Shown here piece by piece: positions 41,616 to 49,879 of a stretch of DNA of 64,000 bases (position 1 is its first letter; each line of letters starts with the position of its first letter). The stretch spans positions 227,634 to 291,633 of the forward strand of contig NZ_BMRP01000002.1 of assembly GCF_014648695.1 (NCBI RefSeq). Direction: 5' to 3'. This DNA comes from Streptomyces albospinus (GTDB lineage Bacteria; Actinomycetota; Actinomycetes; Streptomycetales; Streptomycetaceae). The notes beneath the pieces were generated by a model, which was not told the origin of the DNA, ran no database searches, and saw only the letters and a program-made list of their open reading frames with translations. The translations under genes were made by a program, and so were the position numbers.

Positions 41616-42488
41616 GTGAGCGACCAGCAAGCGCAGCACACCCCACGGTCCCTGATCGTCACGTTCTACGGCGCCTACGGGCGCGGCGGCCCGGACCGTT
41701 CAAGCGGCGTACCCGGGCCGGTGCCGGTGGCGGCGCTGATCCGGCTGCTCGGCGCGCTCGGGGTGGACCCGCCGTCGGTGCGCTCCGCCGTCTCCCGGCT
41801 CAAGCGCCGGGGGCTGCTCGTCGCGGGGCGCACCGCCGCCGGCGCCGCCGCGTACGGGCTCTCCGACGACGCCCGGCAGCTGCTGGAGGACGGCGACCGG
41901 CGGATATTCGGCCGGCCGGCCGCCCGGCTGTCCGACGGCTGGGTACTGGCCGTGTTCTCGGTCCCCGAGGAGGAGCGGCACAAGCGGCACCTGCTGCGCT
42001 CCCGGCTGTCCCGGCTGGGCTTCGGCACCGCGGCACCGGGTGTGTGGATCGCCCCGGCGCACCTCTACGAGGAGACCCGGCACACCCTGGAGCGGCTGGA
42101 ACTCGCCCCGTACGTGGACCTGTTCACCGGCGCCCACGCCGGTTTCGCGCCCACCGCGCAGGCCGTGGCGCGCTGGTGGGACCTGGACGCCATCGCCGCG
42201 CGGCACCGCGCGTTCCTGGCGGAGCATGAACCGGTGCTGGCGCGCTGGGCGCGGCGGCGGTCGGTTCCCCCCGAAGCGGCCTACCGCGACTACCTGCTGG
42301 CGCTGGACGCCTGGCGCCGCCTCCCGTACGAGGACCCCGGGCTGCCCTCTCCCCTCCTGCCGGCGGACTGGCCGGGCGGCCGGGCGGCCGAGGTCTTCGG
42401 CCGGCTGGACGCCAAGTTGCGGGCGGCGGGCGCCCGTTACGCGCGTGAGGCGACGGCCGGGCCCCACCGCGCCCAGGGAACCGTCTGA
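41616..42488 (+). CDS. PaaX-family transcriptional repressor
   Basis: 290 residues: an N-terminal winged helix (PVAALIRLLGALGVDPPSVRSAVSRLKRRGLL) given here in parts, a central ferredoxin-like domain and the C-terminal PaaX domain (ALDAWRRLPYEDPGLPSPLLP). PaaX proteins repress aromatic-CoA catabolism and are released by the aryl-CoA. The GTG start four bases after the ligase stop puts both in one operon, so the natural effector is probably the ligase product. Confidence 0.92.
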   Translation: MSDQQAQHTPRSLIVTFYGAYGRGGPDRSSGVPGPVPVAALIRLLGALGVDPPSVRSAVSRLKRRGLLVAGRTAAGAAAYGLSDDARQLLEDGDRRIFGRPAARLSDGWVLAVFSVPEEERHKRHLLRSRLSRLGFGTAAPGVWIAPAHLYEETRHTLERLELAPYVDLFTGAHAGFAPTAQAVARWWDLDAIAARHRAFLAEHEPVLARWARRRSVPPEAAYRDYLLALDAWRRLPYEDPGLPSPLLPADWPGGRAAEVFGRLDAKLRAAGARYAREATAGPHRAQGTV

Positions 42489-42583
42489 CCGGCCCGCCCT
42501 CGTACGCCCGTTTGCCGTCGCCTCTCCTTGCCCGCGGCCGGTGTTCCCCCTGGACCGCGCGCCCGCCCCCCGTCCCCGTTGTG

Positions 42584-43354
42584 TCAGCGCCGCCGCTGCT
42601 GCGCCCCCACCGTGACGGCGGCCGTCGGCCGCGGCCGGGCGGCGGCGATCACCGAGACCACGTCCTTGAAGGAACTGCACATGCGCGTGCCGGCGACCGC
42701 GGCGAGCTCACCGAACGTCCCGATGCCGTAGGTCACCGCGACCGGCTCCATGCGCGCGGTGACCGCCATCCGCATGTCCCCCACGGTGTCCCCGACATAC
42801 GCGCTCTGCCAGGCCGGGACCCCCAGCCGGCCGGCCGCGCGCAGCACCATCTCCGGGTGCGGTTTGCCGCGCCGGACCATGTCCTGCCCGATGACCGGGC
42901 CGACCAGGTCGCGGATGCCCATGACGTCCAGCAGGGCCTCGGCACTGCGGGTGGTCTTGGAGGTGGCGACGGCGAGTTCGACGCCGTGGGCGCGCAGCGC
43001 GGACAGCCCGGCGGTCACTCCTGGGAAGAGCAGCGCCGGCCCCTGGCACAGGACCTCGTAGGCGAACAGCTCGCGGTAGCGGGAGATGGCGGCCTGTACC
43101 CGGCCGTCCTCCTCGGGGCGGCCCAGCAGCCGTCCGAAGGCGGGGCCCGGGGGCTTGCCGATGGCGGCTGCCGCCTGCCGCGCGGTGACCGAACAGCCCT
43201 GTTCCGAGGCCACCTTGACGAGCAGCTTGCTGATCGCGGGAAGGGTGTTGGCGAGGGTGCCGTCGAGGTCGAAGACGGCGGCTCTGATCGTCTCGACGCC
43301 GGCGCTCCGCACGCCTCTCACAGGACGTTCGCCGACTTCCATTGATACGCGCAT
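42584..43354 (-). CDS. HAD-superfamily phosphatase, phosphoglycolate-phosphatase-like
   Basis: 256 residues. HAD motif I FDLDGTLANT with nucleophile and acid/base Asp, motif II VATSKTTRS, Lys in RRGKPHPEM, motif IV YVGDTVGDM. The alpha-helical cap 1 domain of Gph/PgmB-type enzymes is present. The substrate is unknown, and it has no obvious link to the neighbours. ATG 43354 follows GGAAAGG. No TTA codon. Confidence 0.88.
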   Translation of the reverse strand: MRVSMEVGERPVRGVRSAGVETIRAAVFDLDGTLANTLPAISKLLVKVASEQGCSVTARQAAAAIGKPPGPAFGRLLGRPEEDGRVQAAISRYRELFAYEVLCQGPALLFPGVTAGLSALRAHGVELAVATSKTTRSAEALLDVMGIRDLVGPVIGQDMVRRGKPHPEMVLRAAGRLGVPAWQSAYVGDTVGDMRMAVTARMEPVAVTYGIGTFGELAAVAGTRMCSSFKDVVSVIAAARPRPTAAVTVGAQQRRR

Positions 43355-43737
43355 GGGGTGGGGACCTTTCCGGATCCGATGGGTGCGGGGGCTCGGGGTG
43401 ACGTTGCTGGCACAGCTGGTCGGGCGGCCAGCGGTCGACGGCTGGTGAGGGCAGAGGCGGTCTCGCCACGGCGCACCGCTGTCCAAGGGCGGTACGCGAC
43501 CGTCGGGGCGGCGGCCACGGAAGGGATCGTCCCGTTTACCGCCTTCGGAGATTTAAAAACCGCCTGCGCTGTTTGTCAATGCACCTTTGTCACACCCTGA
43601 CGGGTCGACAATCACCCCCGGCCGGGGCGACACTGGTTACCCGCGGGTCTCCCCCCTCCGCCGGAGCCGGATCGCCGGGCGAGCGATGGCTTCGCGACAG
43701 CGCCGGGCAGTTCCGGCCATTTACCCCGAGCATACCG

Positions 43738-43749
43738 AACCGCATGGTT
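43738..43749. promoter_or_regulatory. Autoregulator-response-like site 1
   Basis: AACCGCATGGTT, inside a longer imperfect palindrome, about 60 bases before the first TetR gene. The same core occurs at 45630 and 46408, each before a gene of the butyrolactone locus. Confidence 0.6.
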
Positions 43750-43762
43750 GGTTTTCTATGTA

Positions 43763-43783
43763 GACTGCAAGAAGGTTGCAGTC
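43763..43783. promoter_or_regulatory. Perfect 8-base inverted repeat before the first TetR gene
   Basis: GACTGCAA, GAAGG, TTGCAGTC: perfect arms, 24 bases before the GTG of the TetR gene and 14 bases after the autoregulator-like site. It may be a separate operator for this divergent receptor. Upstream from 43355 no coding sequence is seen. Confidence 0.5.
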
Positions 43784-43806
43784 GTACGAGAGACGGGACG
43801 GACACC

Positions 43807-44460
43807 GTGCCCACGCAGCATCGCGCCATCCAGAGTCGCCAGGCGCTCATCCGCTCGGCCGCAGAGACCTTCCTGGAAAAGGGAGTGCCCGCCGCGGGCA
43901 TGGTCGAGATCAGCCGGCGGGCCCGGCTGAGCAAGGGAGCGCTCTACTTCCACTTCACGTCCAAGGACGACCTGACCCTCGCGGTGCGGGACACTGCGCT
44001 GGCCACCCTGCGGGAGATCGAGGACGGCTTCCTCCGCTCCCCGAAGCCGCTCCCCTTCGCCGTACGGGACTTCGCCGTCGAGCTGTTCGGCCGGGTGCAG
44101 TCGGACGCGGTGCTGCGCGCCGGGCTGCGGCTGCGGCCGGAGACCGCACCGGGCCTGGAGATCTATCCCCTGGAGCAGCGCTGGTACGCGCTGTTCCTCG
44201 ACAAGGCGGTGACCTGCGGCACCGGCGAGCCCGTCGGCGCCGCGGACGGCCCGCCCGGCCCGCGCCCCTCGGACGCCGAACCGCGGCGCACCGCCCAGCT
44301 GCTGACGTCGATGGTGGTCGGGTTGCTGCACCTGGGCGGCGAGGACCGCACATGGTGGGACCAGGAGGCCGTCAGCGGTCTGTGGGCGATGCTGCCGGGC
44401 GCGCCGGACCGGGTCGCTGCCGCCTGCATCCCGGCGCCGGCGCAGGCCGCGGCCGGCTGA
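43807..44460 (+). CDS. TetR-family regulator, gamma-butyrolactone receptor-like
   Basis: 217 residues. N-terminal TetR HTH (about 8-55: AAETFLEKGVPAAGMVEISRRARLSKGALYFHF, in short pieces), then a helical ligand-binding domain of the ScbR/ArpA size. Together with the second receptor and the AfsA homologue it forms a signalling locus. It is more divergent from ScbR than the second copy and could be a pseudo-receptor that binds other ligands. GTG 43807 follows GGGACGG. Confidence 0.85.
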   Translation: MPTQHRAIQSRQALIRSAAETFLEKGVPAAGMVEISRRARLSKGALYFHFTSKDDLTLAVRDTALATLREIEDGFLRSPKPLPFAVRDFAVELFGRVQSDAVLRAGLRLRPETAPGLEIYPLEQRWYALFLDKAVTCGTGEPVGAADGPPGPRPSDAEPRRTAQLLTSMVVGLLHLGGEDRTWWDQEAVSGLWAMLPGAPDRVAAACIPAPAQAAAG

Positions 44461-44512
44461 CCCGCCCGTCCCGCCGCGACCGGACGGGCCCGCACCGCGG
44501 CCCCCGCCGAGC

Positions 44513-45541
44513 TCACAACTCGACGAGCACGGCCCCGATATGACGCCCCTGCACGAGCTCGCACAGCGCCCGCGGCACCTGCTCGATGCCCTTCAGCAGG
44601 GTGTGCGGGAAGACGAGGGAGCCGTCCCTCAGTCCCCGGCCGAACTCCCCGGTCCACTCCTCGGCCAGGTCGGGGTGCGCGTACAGCCCGAAGCCGCGCA
44701 GCGCCACCCGGCGGGTGATGATCAGCCCCGCGTCCAGTTCGACCGGGGCGACCGCGCCGCCGCCCTCGCCCAGCTGACTGGAGAGCGCGCCGACGAGCGC
44801 GAACCGGGCGTCCGGGCGGGCCACCGCGAGCGCCGCGGCGAGCTGCTCGCCGCCCACGGTGTCCAGCAGCACGTCGATTCCGTCGGGAGCCGCCCGGCGC
44901 AGCTGCTCCTCGATGGGCCCGGCGCCGCGCACGATCGTGTCGTCGTACCCCAACTCGGCCCGCAGCCGGGACGCCTTGCGCTCGGAGCTGGTGCTGCCCA
45001 CCACCCGCCGGGCGCCCAGCCGCCGCGCCAGCTGCCCGGCCAGGCTGCCCACGCCGCCGGCGGCACCGCTGACGAAGACGGTGTCGCCCGGCCGGACCCC
45101 GGCCGCCCGGCGCAGCGCGCCCCAGGCGGTGGCCCCCTGGGAGAGGTGCGCGGCCAATGAGGGCAGCGCGTCCGGGGCCAGTCGCCTTACCCTGCCTTCC
45201 TCCACCACCGCAAACTCCCGCCATCCGTAAGGGTGATGGACCAGTTCGCCGGGGGTGAAGCCGCCGCCGGGGGCCGCCACGACCTCGCCGACCGCGGAGC
45301 CCCACAGCGCCTCGCCCGGGACGAACGACGGCATCGGCAGCCGCACGCCGGTCAGCTGCGTCCGCATCGCCGCGGTCACCGCCATCACACGGGTGCGTAC
45401 CAGCACCTGCCCGGGCACCGGCCGGGGCACCGGGGCTTCGCACACAGCGAAGTGACGTTCCGTCAGTTCACGCTCGGGGCGGGCGGCGAGCCGCACTTCC
45501 CGGTGCACGGCAGGGACGTCGGACGGGTCGGGGACGGGCAT
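44513..45541 (-). CDS. Zinc-independent MDR reductase (quinone oxidoreductase/CurA-like)
   Basis: 342 residues, medium-chain dehydrogenase/reductase fold. NADP-binding loop GAAGGVGSLAGQLARRLGA; VGSTSSERKASRLR binds the cofactor phosphate. No structural-zinc cysteines. Related proteins reduce double bonds (for example curcumin/double-bond reductases). Lying between the two receptors and AfsA, it may carry out a reduction in butyrolactone/butenolide synthesis or act on an unrelated enone. AAGGAG lies before ATG 45541, and the autoregulator site at 45630 sits upstream. Confidence 0.85.
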   Translation of the reverse strand: MPVPDPSDVPAVHREVRLAARPERELTERHFAVCEAPVPRPVPGQVLVRTRVMAVTAAMRTQLTGVRLPMPSFVPGEALWGSAVGEVVAAPGGGFTPGELVHHPYGWREFAVVEEGRVRRLAPDALPSLAAHLSQGATAWGALRRAAGVRPGDTVFVSGAAGGVGSLAGQLARRLGARRVVGSTSSERKASRLRAELGYDDTIVRGAGPIEEQLRRAAPDGIDVLLDTVGGEQLAAALAVARPDARFALVGALSSQLGEGGGAVAPVELDAGLIITRRVALRGFGLYAHPDLAEEWTGEFGRGLRDGSLVFPHTLLKGIEQVPRALCELVQGRHIGAVLVEL

Positions 45542-45629
45542 CGGGCAGCTCCTTGAACGCGCGCGGTGCCGCGTGGCACCGCTCCGCCCGGGCACGACAC
45601 CGGTCCGCGGCGGCGACTCGGCGTGTGAA

Positions 45630-45641
45630 TACCGCATGGTT
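45630..45641. promoter_or_regulatory. Autoregulator-response-like site 2
   Basis: TACCGCATGGTT between the divergent reductase and second receptor genes; differs by one base from site 1. Confidence 0.55.
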
Positions 45642-45734
45642 GGCTTCTTTATGATGCGGAAATAGACTGCGCCGCCACGGCAGCGGGTCGCACTCAGGCA
45701 CAACAACTCCAAGAGAGCATACGGAGGATGATCG

Positions 45735-46352
45735 GTGGTCAAGCAGGCACGCGCAGTACGCACCCGGCGCGCCGTCCTCGAAGCCGCGGCCCATGTCATC
45801 GGCACCCGCGGGTACCAGGCCGCCACGATGGCCGAGATCATCCAGCGCGCCGGCGTCACCAAGGGCGCCGTCTACTTCCACTTCCACTCGAAGGACGCAC
45901 TCGCCCGCGCGGTCATCCGGGAGCAGACCGAGCCGTTCGTGCCGCAGGTGAGCGAGTCCCGGCTCCAGGACGCCATCGACTTCACGCACCAGGTGGCGCT
46001 GGCGCTGCGCAGCGACCCGTTGCTCCAGGCCGGGACCCGGATCGCGGTCGAGACGACCTTCAGCGAGGATCCGCTGGTCCCGTATCAGGCGTGGACCGAC
46101 ATCATCACCACGATGTTCACCGACGCCCGGGACAACGGGGAGTTACTGCCCGCCGTGGCACCGGACCGGGCCGCCGAGTTCTTCGTCTCCGCCTATATGG
46201 GCGTGCAGTTGTTCTCGCGGGCCGCCACCAATCGCGCCGATCTTCCGGAACGGGTCACGACCCTGTGGAAACACACCCTGCCGGGTCTCGCCACGCCGGG
46301 TGCGCTGAGTCATCTGGACCCGCACGGCCGCTGCGTGAAGATCGCCGTCTGA
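45735..46352 (+). CDS. Gamma-butyrolactone receptor (ScbR/ArpA type TetR)
   Basis: 205 residues. HTH MAEIIQRAGVTKGAVYFHFHSK is the typical ScbR/ArpA recognition region, followed by the ligand-binding core of the family. It should repress promoters with autoregulator-response elements until a butyrolactone made by AfsA binds. The neighbouring sites at 45630 and 46408 are its likely targets. GTG 45735. A TTA codon lies at 46143-46145. Confidence 0.92.
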   Translation: MVKQARAVRTRRAVLEAAAHVIGTRGYQAATMAEIIQRAGVTKGAVYFHFHSKDALARAVIREQTEPFVPQVSESRLQDAIDFTHQVALALRSDPLLQAGTRIAVETTFSEDPLVPYQAWTDIITTMFTDARDNGELLPAVAPDRAAEFFVSAYMGVQLFSRAATNRADLPERVTTLWKHTLPGLATPGALSHLDPHGRCVKIAV

Positions 46353-46407
46353 CCGACCGCCCCTCGTCGCCCTGACGGGGTAACGGCCCGCTCAGCACTG
46401 GAAAACA

Positions 46408-46419
46408 AACCACATGGTT
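46408..46419. promoter_or_regulatory. Autoregulator-response-like site 3, before afsA homologue
   Basis: AACCACATGGTT within the longer palindrome 46402-46427, about 80 bases before the AfsA-family gene. It resembles published ARE sequences (ACAAACC paired with GGTTCGT). Confidence 0.65.
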
Positions 46420-46496
46420 CGTATCTTGGTGGCCCGGGCCGGAGACCGGACTCAGTCCGTCAGGGCGCTGAGCACCGCCCACAGAAAGGGGTCCCT

Positions 46497-47477
46497 ATGG
46501 CCAGCGCCACCCTCACCTCGTTCGCACGCGATCACCTCGGCTCCGGCACCGACGCACGGTTCGCCGACGGGAACCGACCGGGGGCCCTGACGATGACCGT
46601 GCCCCGCGAGTACGTCCACCGGGCCGCCGTCTCCGAGGTCTTCCTGACCGACTGGCGGCGCGGCAGGTCCGGCAGCTGGCTGGTGAGCGCCCAGTGGCCG
46701 CGGGCGCACAGCCTCTACCGTCCGGTGAACGGCCTGCACGACCCGCTGCTGCTGATCGAGACCGTGCGGCAGGCGGGGATATTACTGAGCCACGTCGTGC
46801 ACGGCGTGCCGCTGGACCACCCGATCGTCTGGCGGAAGCTCCGCTACGACCTCTCGCCGACGGCCCTGCGGGCCACGGACGCGCCGGCCGACGTGCAGCT
46901 GCACATCACCGACCGCGACGTGGTGCGGCGCGGCAGGCAGCTCGCCGGTGTCCGCCAGGAGTTCCGCATCGTGTGCGACGGCAGCGACCTGGCCTCCGCG
47001 ATGCTGGACTACTCCTGCCACAGCCCGGCCGTCTACCGCCGGCTGCGCGGCGAATACGGCGATCTGGTGCTGGCCAACTCCCGGAAGCTGCCGGTGCCGG
47101 AGCCGGTCTCGCCGCATCTGGTCGGCCGGGACCGCACCGGTGATGTGGTGCTCTCCCCCGCCGACGGTGCGGGCCGCTGGCAGCTGCGGGTGGACACCTC
47201 GCATCCGGTGCTGTTCGACCATCCCGTGGACCATGTGCCCGGCATGCTGATGATCGAGGCCGTCAGGCAGGCCGCGCGGGCGCTGACTCCCGGTGGGGCG
47301 CTGCCGGTCACGCTGGAGTGCGCCTTCGAGCGGTTCGCGGAGATGGACGCGCCCTGCTGGGTGACCGCCCGGACCACCGGGCGGTCCGGCGGCGGCTGCC
47401 GGGAGGTCGAGGTCGGCATCGAGCAGCACGGCCGGCGGGTGCTCGCCGCCCGGGTCGGCGGCCTGCCGATGCCCTGA
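46497..47477 (+). CDS. AfsA/ScbA-family butyrolactone synthase
   Basis: 326 residues with two hot-dog AfsA repeats (about 35-170 and 195-320). Family motifs: PLLLIETVRQAGILLSH, FDHPVDHVPGMLMIEAVRQAAR, and the first-repeat signature VHRAAVSEVFLTDW. AfsA condenses dihydroxyacetone phosphate with a beta-ketoacyl-ACP thioester, giving the butyrolactone precursor. GAAAGGGG lies before ATG 46497. TTA codon at 46782-46784. The receptor gene just upstream completes the signalling pair. Confidence 0.92.
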   Translation: MASATLTSFARDHLGSGTDARFADGNRPGALTMTVPREYVHRAAVSEVFLTDWRRGRSGSWLVSAQWPRAHSLYRPVNGLHDPLLLIETVRQAGILLSHVVHGVPLDHPIVWRKLRYDLSPTALRATDAPADVQLHITDRDVVRRGRQLAGVRQEFRIVCDGSDLASAMLDYSCHSPAVYRRLRGEYGDLVLANSRKLPVPEPVSPHLVGRDRTGDVVLSPADGAGRWQLRVDTSHPVLFDHPVDHVPGMLMIEAVRQAARALTPGGALPVTLECAFERFAEMDAPCWVTARTTGRSGGGCREVEVGIEQHGRRVLAARVGGLPMP

Positions 47478-47543
47478 GAGCCCGCTCCCGGTGCCGCACC
47501 GCCCCCTCGACTGCCCCGCCTCCCGCTGTTTGTGGCCTCCCCG

Positions 47544-49877
47544 TCAGTGCAGCGTGAGGCGGGGCTTCGGCGCGTCGGTGCGGCCGGTGGGCGGAGTGCG
47601 GCTACCGGCCTGGTAGGGCGGCGGCCAGGGGGCGCCGGGTCCTGTGTAGCCCTGGTCGGCGGCGGCGTGCAGGGTCCAGTGCGGGTCGTAGAGGTGCGGG
47701 CGGGCCAGCGCGCACAGGTCCGCGCGCCCGGCCAGCACCAGGGAGTTGACGTCGTCCCAGGAGGAGATCGCGCCGACCGCGATGACCGGGATGCCGAGGC
47801 TGTTGCGGATGCGGTCGGCGAACGGGGTCTGGTACGAGCGGCCGAAGTCGGGGCGCTCGTCGGGCACGACCTGTCCGGTGGAGACGTCGATCGCGTCGGC
47901 TCCGTGCTCGGCGAAGGCGCCCGCCATGGCCACCGCGTCCTCGACGGTGGTGCCGCCGTCGGCCCAGTCGGTGGCGGAGATCCGGACCGTCATGGGCCGG
48001 TCGTCCGGCCACTGTTCGCGGACCGCGTCGAAGACTTCGAGGGGGAAGCGGAGACGGCCGGCCAGGGAACCTCCGTACGCGTCGGTGCGTTGGTTGGTCA
48101 GCGGCGAGAGGAACCCGGAGAGGAGGTAGCCGTGGGCGCAGTGGAGTTCGAGGAGGTCGAATCCGGCGCGCGCGGCAGCGGCGGCGGACCGGGCGAACTG
48201 TTCGCGTACGGAGGTGAGTTCGGCGGTGGTCAGGGCGTGCGGGATCTGGTTGACGCCGGGGCGGTAGGGCAGTGCGGAGGGGGCGACGAGCGGCCAGTTG
48301 CCGTCGGGGAGCGGCTGGTCGATGCCGTCCCACATCCGCCGGGTCGAGCCCTTGCGGCCGGAGTGGCCGAGCTGTACGCCGATGGCGGTGCCGGGTGCCG
48401 AGGTGTGGACGAAGTCGGTGATCCGGCGCCAGGCCGTCTCGTGTCCGCGGGTGTAGAGGCCGGTGCAGGCGGGGGTGATCCGCCCCTCGGGGCTGACGCA
48501 CACCATTTCCGTCATGACCAGTCCGGCGCCGCCGAGTGCGCGGGCGCCGAGGTGGACGAGATGGAAGTCGCCGGGGGTGCCCTCGCCGTCGGCGGAGTAC
48601 ATGTCCATCGGGGAGACCACGACGCGGTTGCGCAGGGTCAGTCCGCGCAGCCGGAAGGGGGTGAACATGGGCGGTGTCCCGGTGGGGATGCCCGCCTCCT
48701 TCGTCACCGCGTCGACGAACTCCCGGTCGCGCAGCCGCAGGTTGCCGTGGGTGACCCGGCGGCTGCGGGTGAGGAGGTTGAAGGCGAACTGGTGCGGCGG
48801 CTGCCCCGTATAGGTGGCCAGGTCCTCGAACCACGCGAGGCTGGCGCGGGCGGCGCGCTGGGTGGAGGCGACGACGGGGCGGCGCTCGGTCTCGTAGGCG
48901 GTGAGCGCGTCCGGCACGGTGGGATGCTCCTGGAGGCAGGCGGCGAGGGCGAGGGCGTCCTCGACGGCGAGCTTGGTGCCGGAGCCGATGGAGAAGTGCG
49001 CGGTGTGCGCGGCGTCGCCGAGCAGCACGATCCGGCCGTGCGACCAGCGCTCGTTGACGACGGTGCGGAAGGCGGTCCAGCTGGAGTTGTTGGACCGCAG
49101 CGGGCGGCCACCGAGCGCGCCCGCGAAGAGCGCCGCGCACCATTCGGCCGAGGCGCGCTCCTCATAGGTGTCCAGGCCGGCGGCCCGCCAGACCTCTTCG
49201 CGCATTTCGACGATGACGGTGCTGGCGCCGCCGGCGGGCTCCGTGGTGGCGGCGCCGGGTTGCGGGCGGGCGTACGGGTAGCCGTGCAACTGGGCGGTGC
49301 CGTGGCCGGCGTCGGCGATCTCGAAGCGGAAGGCGTCCAGCGCGAAGTCGGCGGACAGCCAGATGTAGCGGCAGCGGTGGGTGGTCAGCCGCGGGCGGAA
49401 GACCTCGGCGTGGGCGGTGCGGGTGGCGCTGTGCACGCCGTCGGCGGCGATCACCAGGTCGTGGTCGCGGGCGAGTTCGGCGGCCGGCGGCGCCTCCGTG
49501 CGGAAGACGGTGCGCACGCCGAGCGAGCGGCAGCGTTCCTGGAGGACGGCGAGCAGCCGGCGCCGGCCGAGCGCGGCGAAGCCGTGGCCGCCTGACGTCA
49601 GGGTGCGGCCGTTGTGCACTATGTCGATGTCGTCCCAGCGGACGAACTCCGCTTGCAGGGCGCGGTAGACGACCGGGTCGGCGTGCTCGATGCCGCCGAG
49701 GGTCTCGTCGGAGAGGACGACGCCGAAGCCGAAGGTGTCGTCGGGGGCGTTGCGTTCCCAGACGGTGATCTCGCGGGCCGGGTCGAGGCGTTTGAGCAGC
49801 GCCGCCGCGTAGAGCCCGCCGGGGCCGCCGCCGAGGACGGCGACCTTCAGCGGCCGGCCGTCCCTCGCCTCGGACAT
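47544..49877 (-). CDS. Two-domain flavoprotein: 2-aminobenzoyl-CoA monooxygenase/reductase-like
   Basis: 777 residues. The N-terminal half (about 1-390) is a flavin aromatic hydroxylase: GGGPGGLYAAALLKR, DHDLVIAADGVHS, and GRIVLLGDAAHTAHFSIGSG. The C-terminal half (about 400-760) is an Old Yellow Enzyme-type reductase: NRVVVSPMDMYS and ELHCAHGYLLSGFLSP, with RTDAYGGSLAGR. This fusion is known from 2-aminobenzoyl-CoA monooxygenase/reductase and salicylyl-CoA 5-hydroxylase-like proteins, which dearomatise or hydroxylate aryl-CoA. The ligase at 40 kb should provide the substrate. It starts two bases after the hydratase stop, so it is the second gene of that operon. Confidence 0.92.
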   Translation of the reverse strand: MSEARDGRPLKVAVLGGGPGGLYAAALLKRLDPAREITVWERNAPDDTFGFGVVLSDETLGGIEHADPVVYRALQAEFVRWDDIDIVHNGRTLTSGGHGFAALGRRRLLAVLQERCRSLGVRTVFRTEAPPAAELARDHDLVIAADGVHSATRTAHAEVFRPRLTTHRCRYIWLSADFALDAFRFEIADAGHGTAQLHGYPYARPQPGAATTEPAGGASTVIVEMREEVWRAAGLDTYEERASAEWCAALFAGALGGRPLRSNNSSWTAFRTVVNERWSHGRIVLLGDAAHTAHFSIGSGTKLAVEDALALAACLQEHPTVPDALTAYETERRPVVASTQRAARASLAWFEDLATYTGQPPHQFAFNLLTRSRRVTHGNLRLRDREFVDAVTKEAGIPTGTPPMFTPFRLRGLTLRNRVVVSPMDMYSADGEGTPGDFHLVHLGARALGGAGLVMTEMVCVSPEGRITPACTGLYTRGHETAWRRITDFVHTSAPGTAIGVQLGHSGRKGSTRRMWDGIDQPLPDGNWPLVAPSALPYRPGVNQIPHALTTAELTSVREQFARSAAAAARAGFDLLELHCAHGYLLSGFLSPLTNQRTDAYGGSLAGRLRFPLEVFDAVREQWPDDRPMTVRISATDWADGGTTVEDAVAMAGAFAEHGADAIDVSTGQVVPDERPDFGRSYQTPFADRIRNSLGIPVIAVGAISSWDDVNSLVLAGRADLCALARPHLYDPHWTLHAAADQGYTGPGAPWPPPYQAGSRTPPTGRTDAPKPRLTLH

Positions 49878-49879
49878 CG

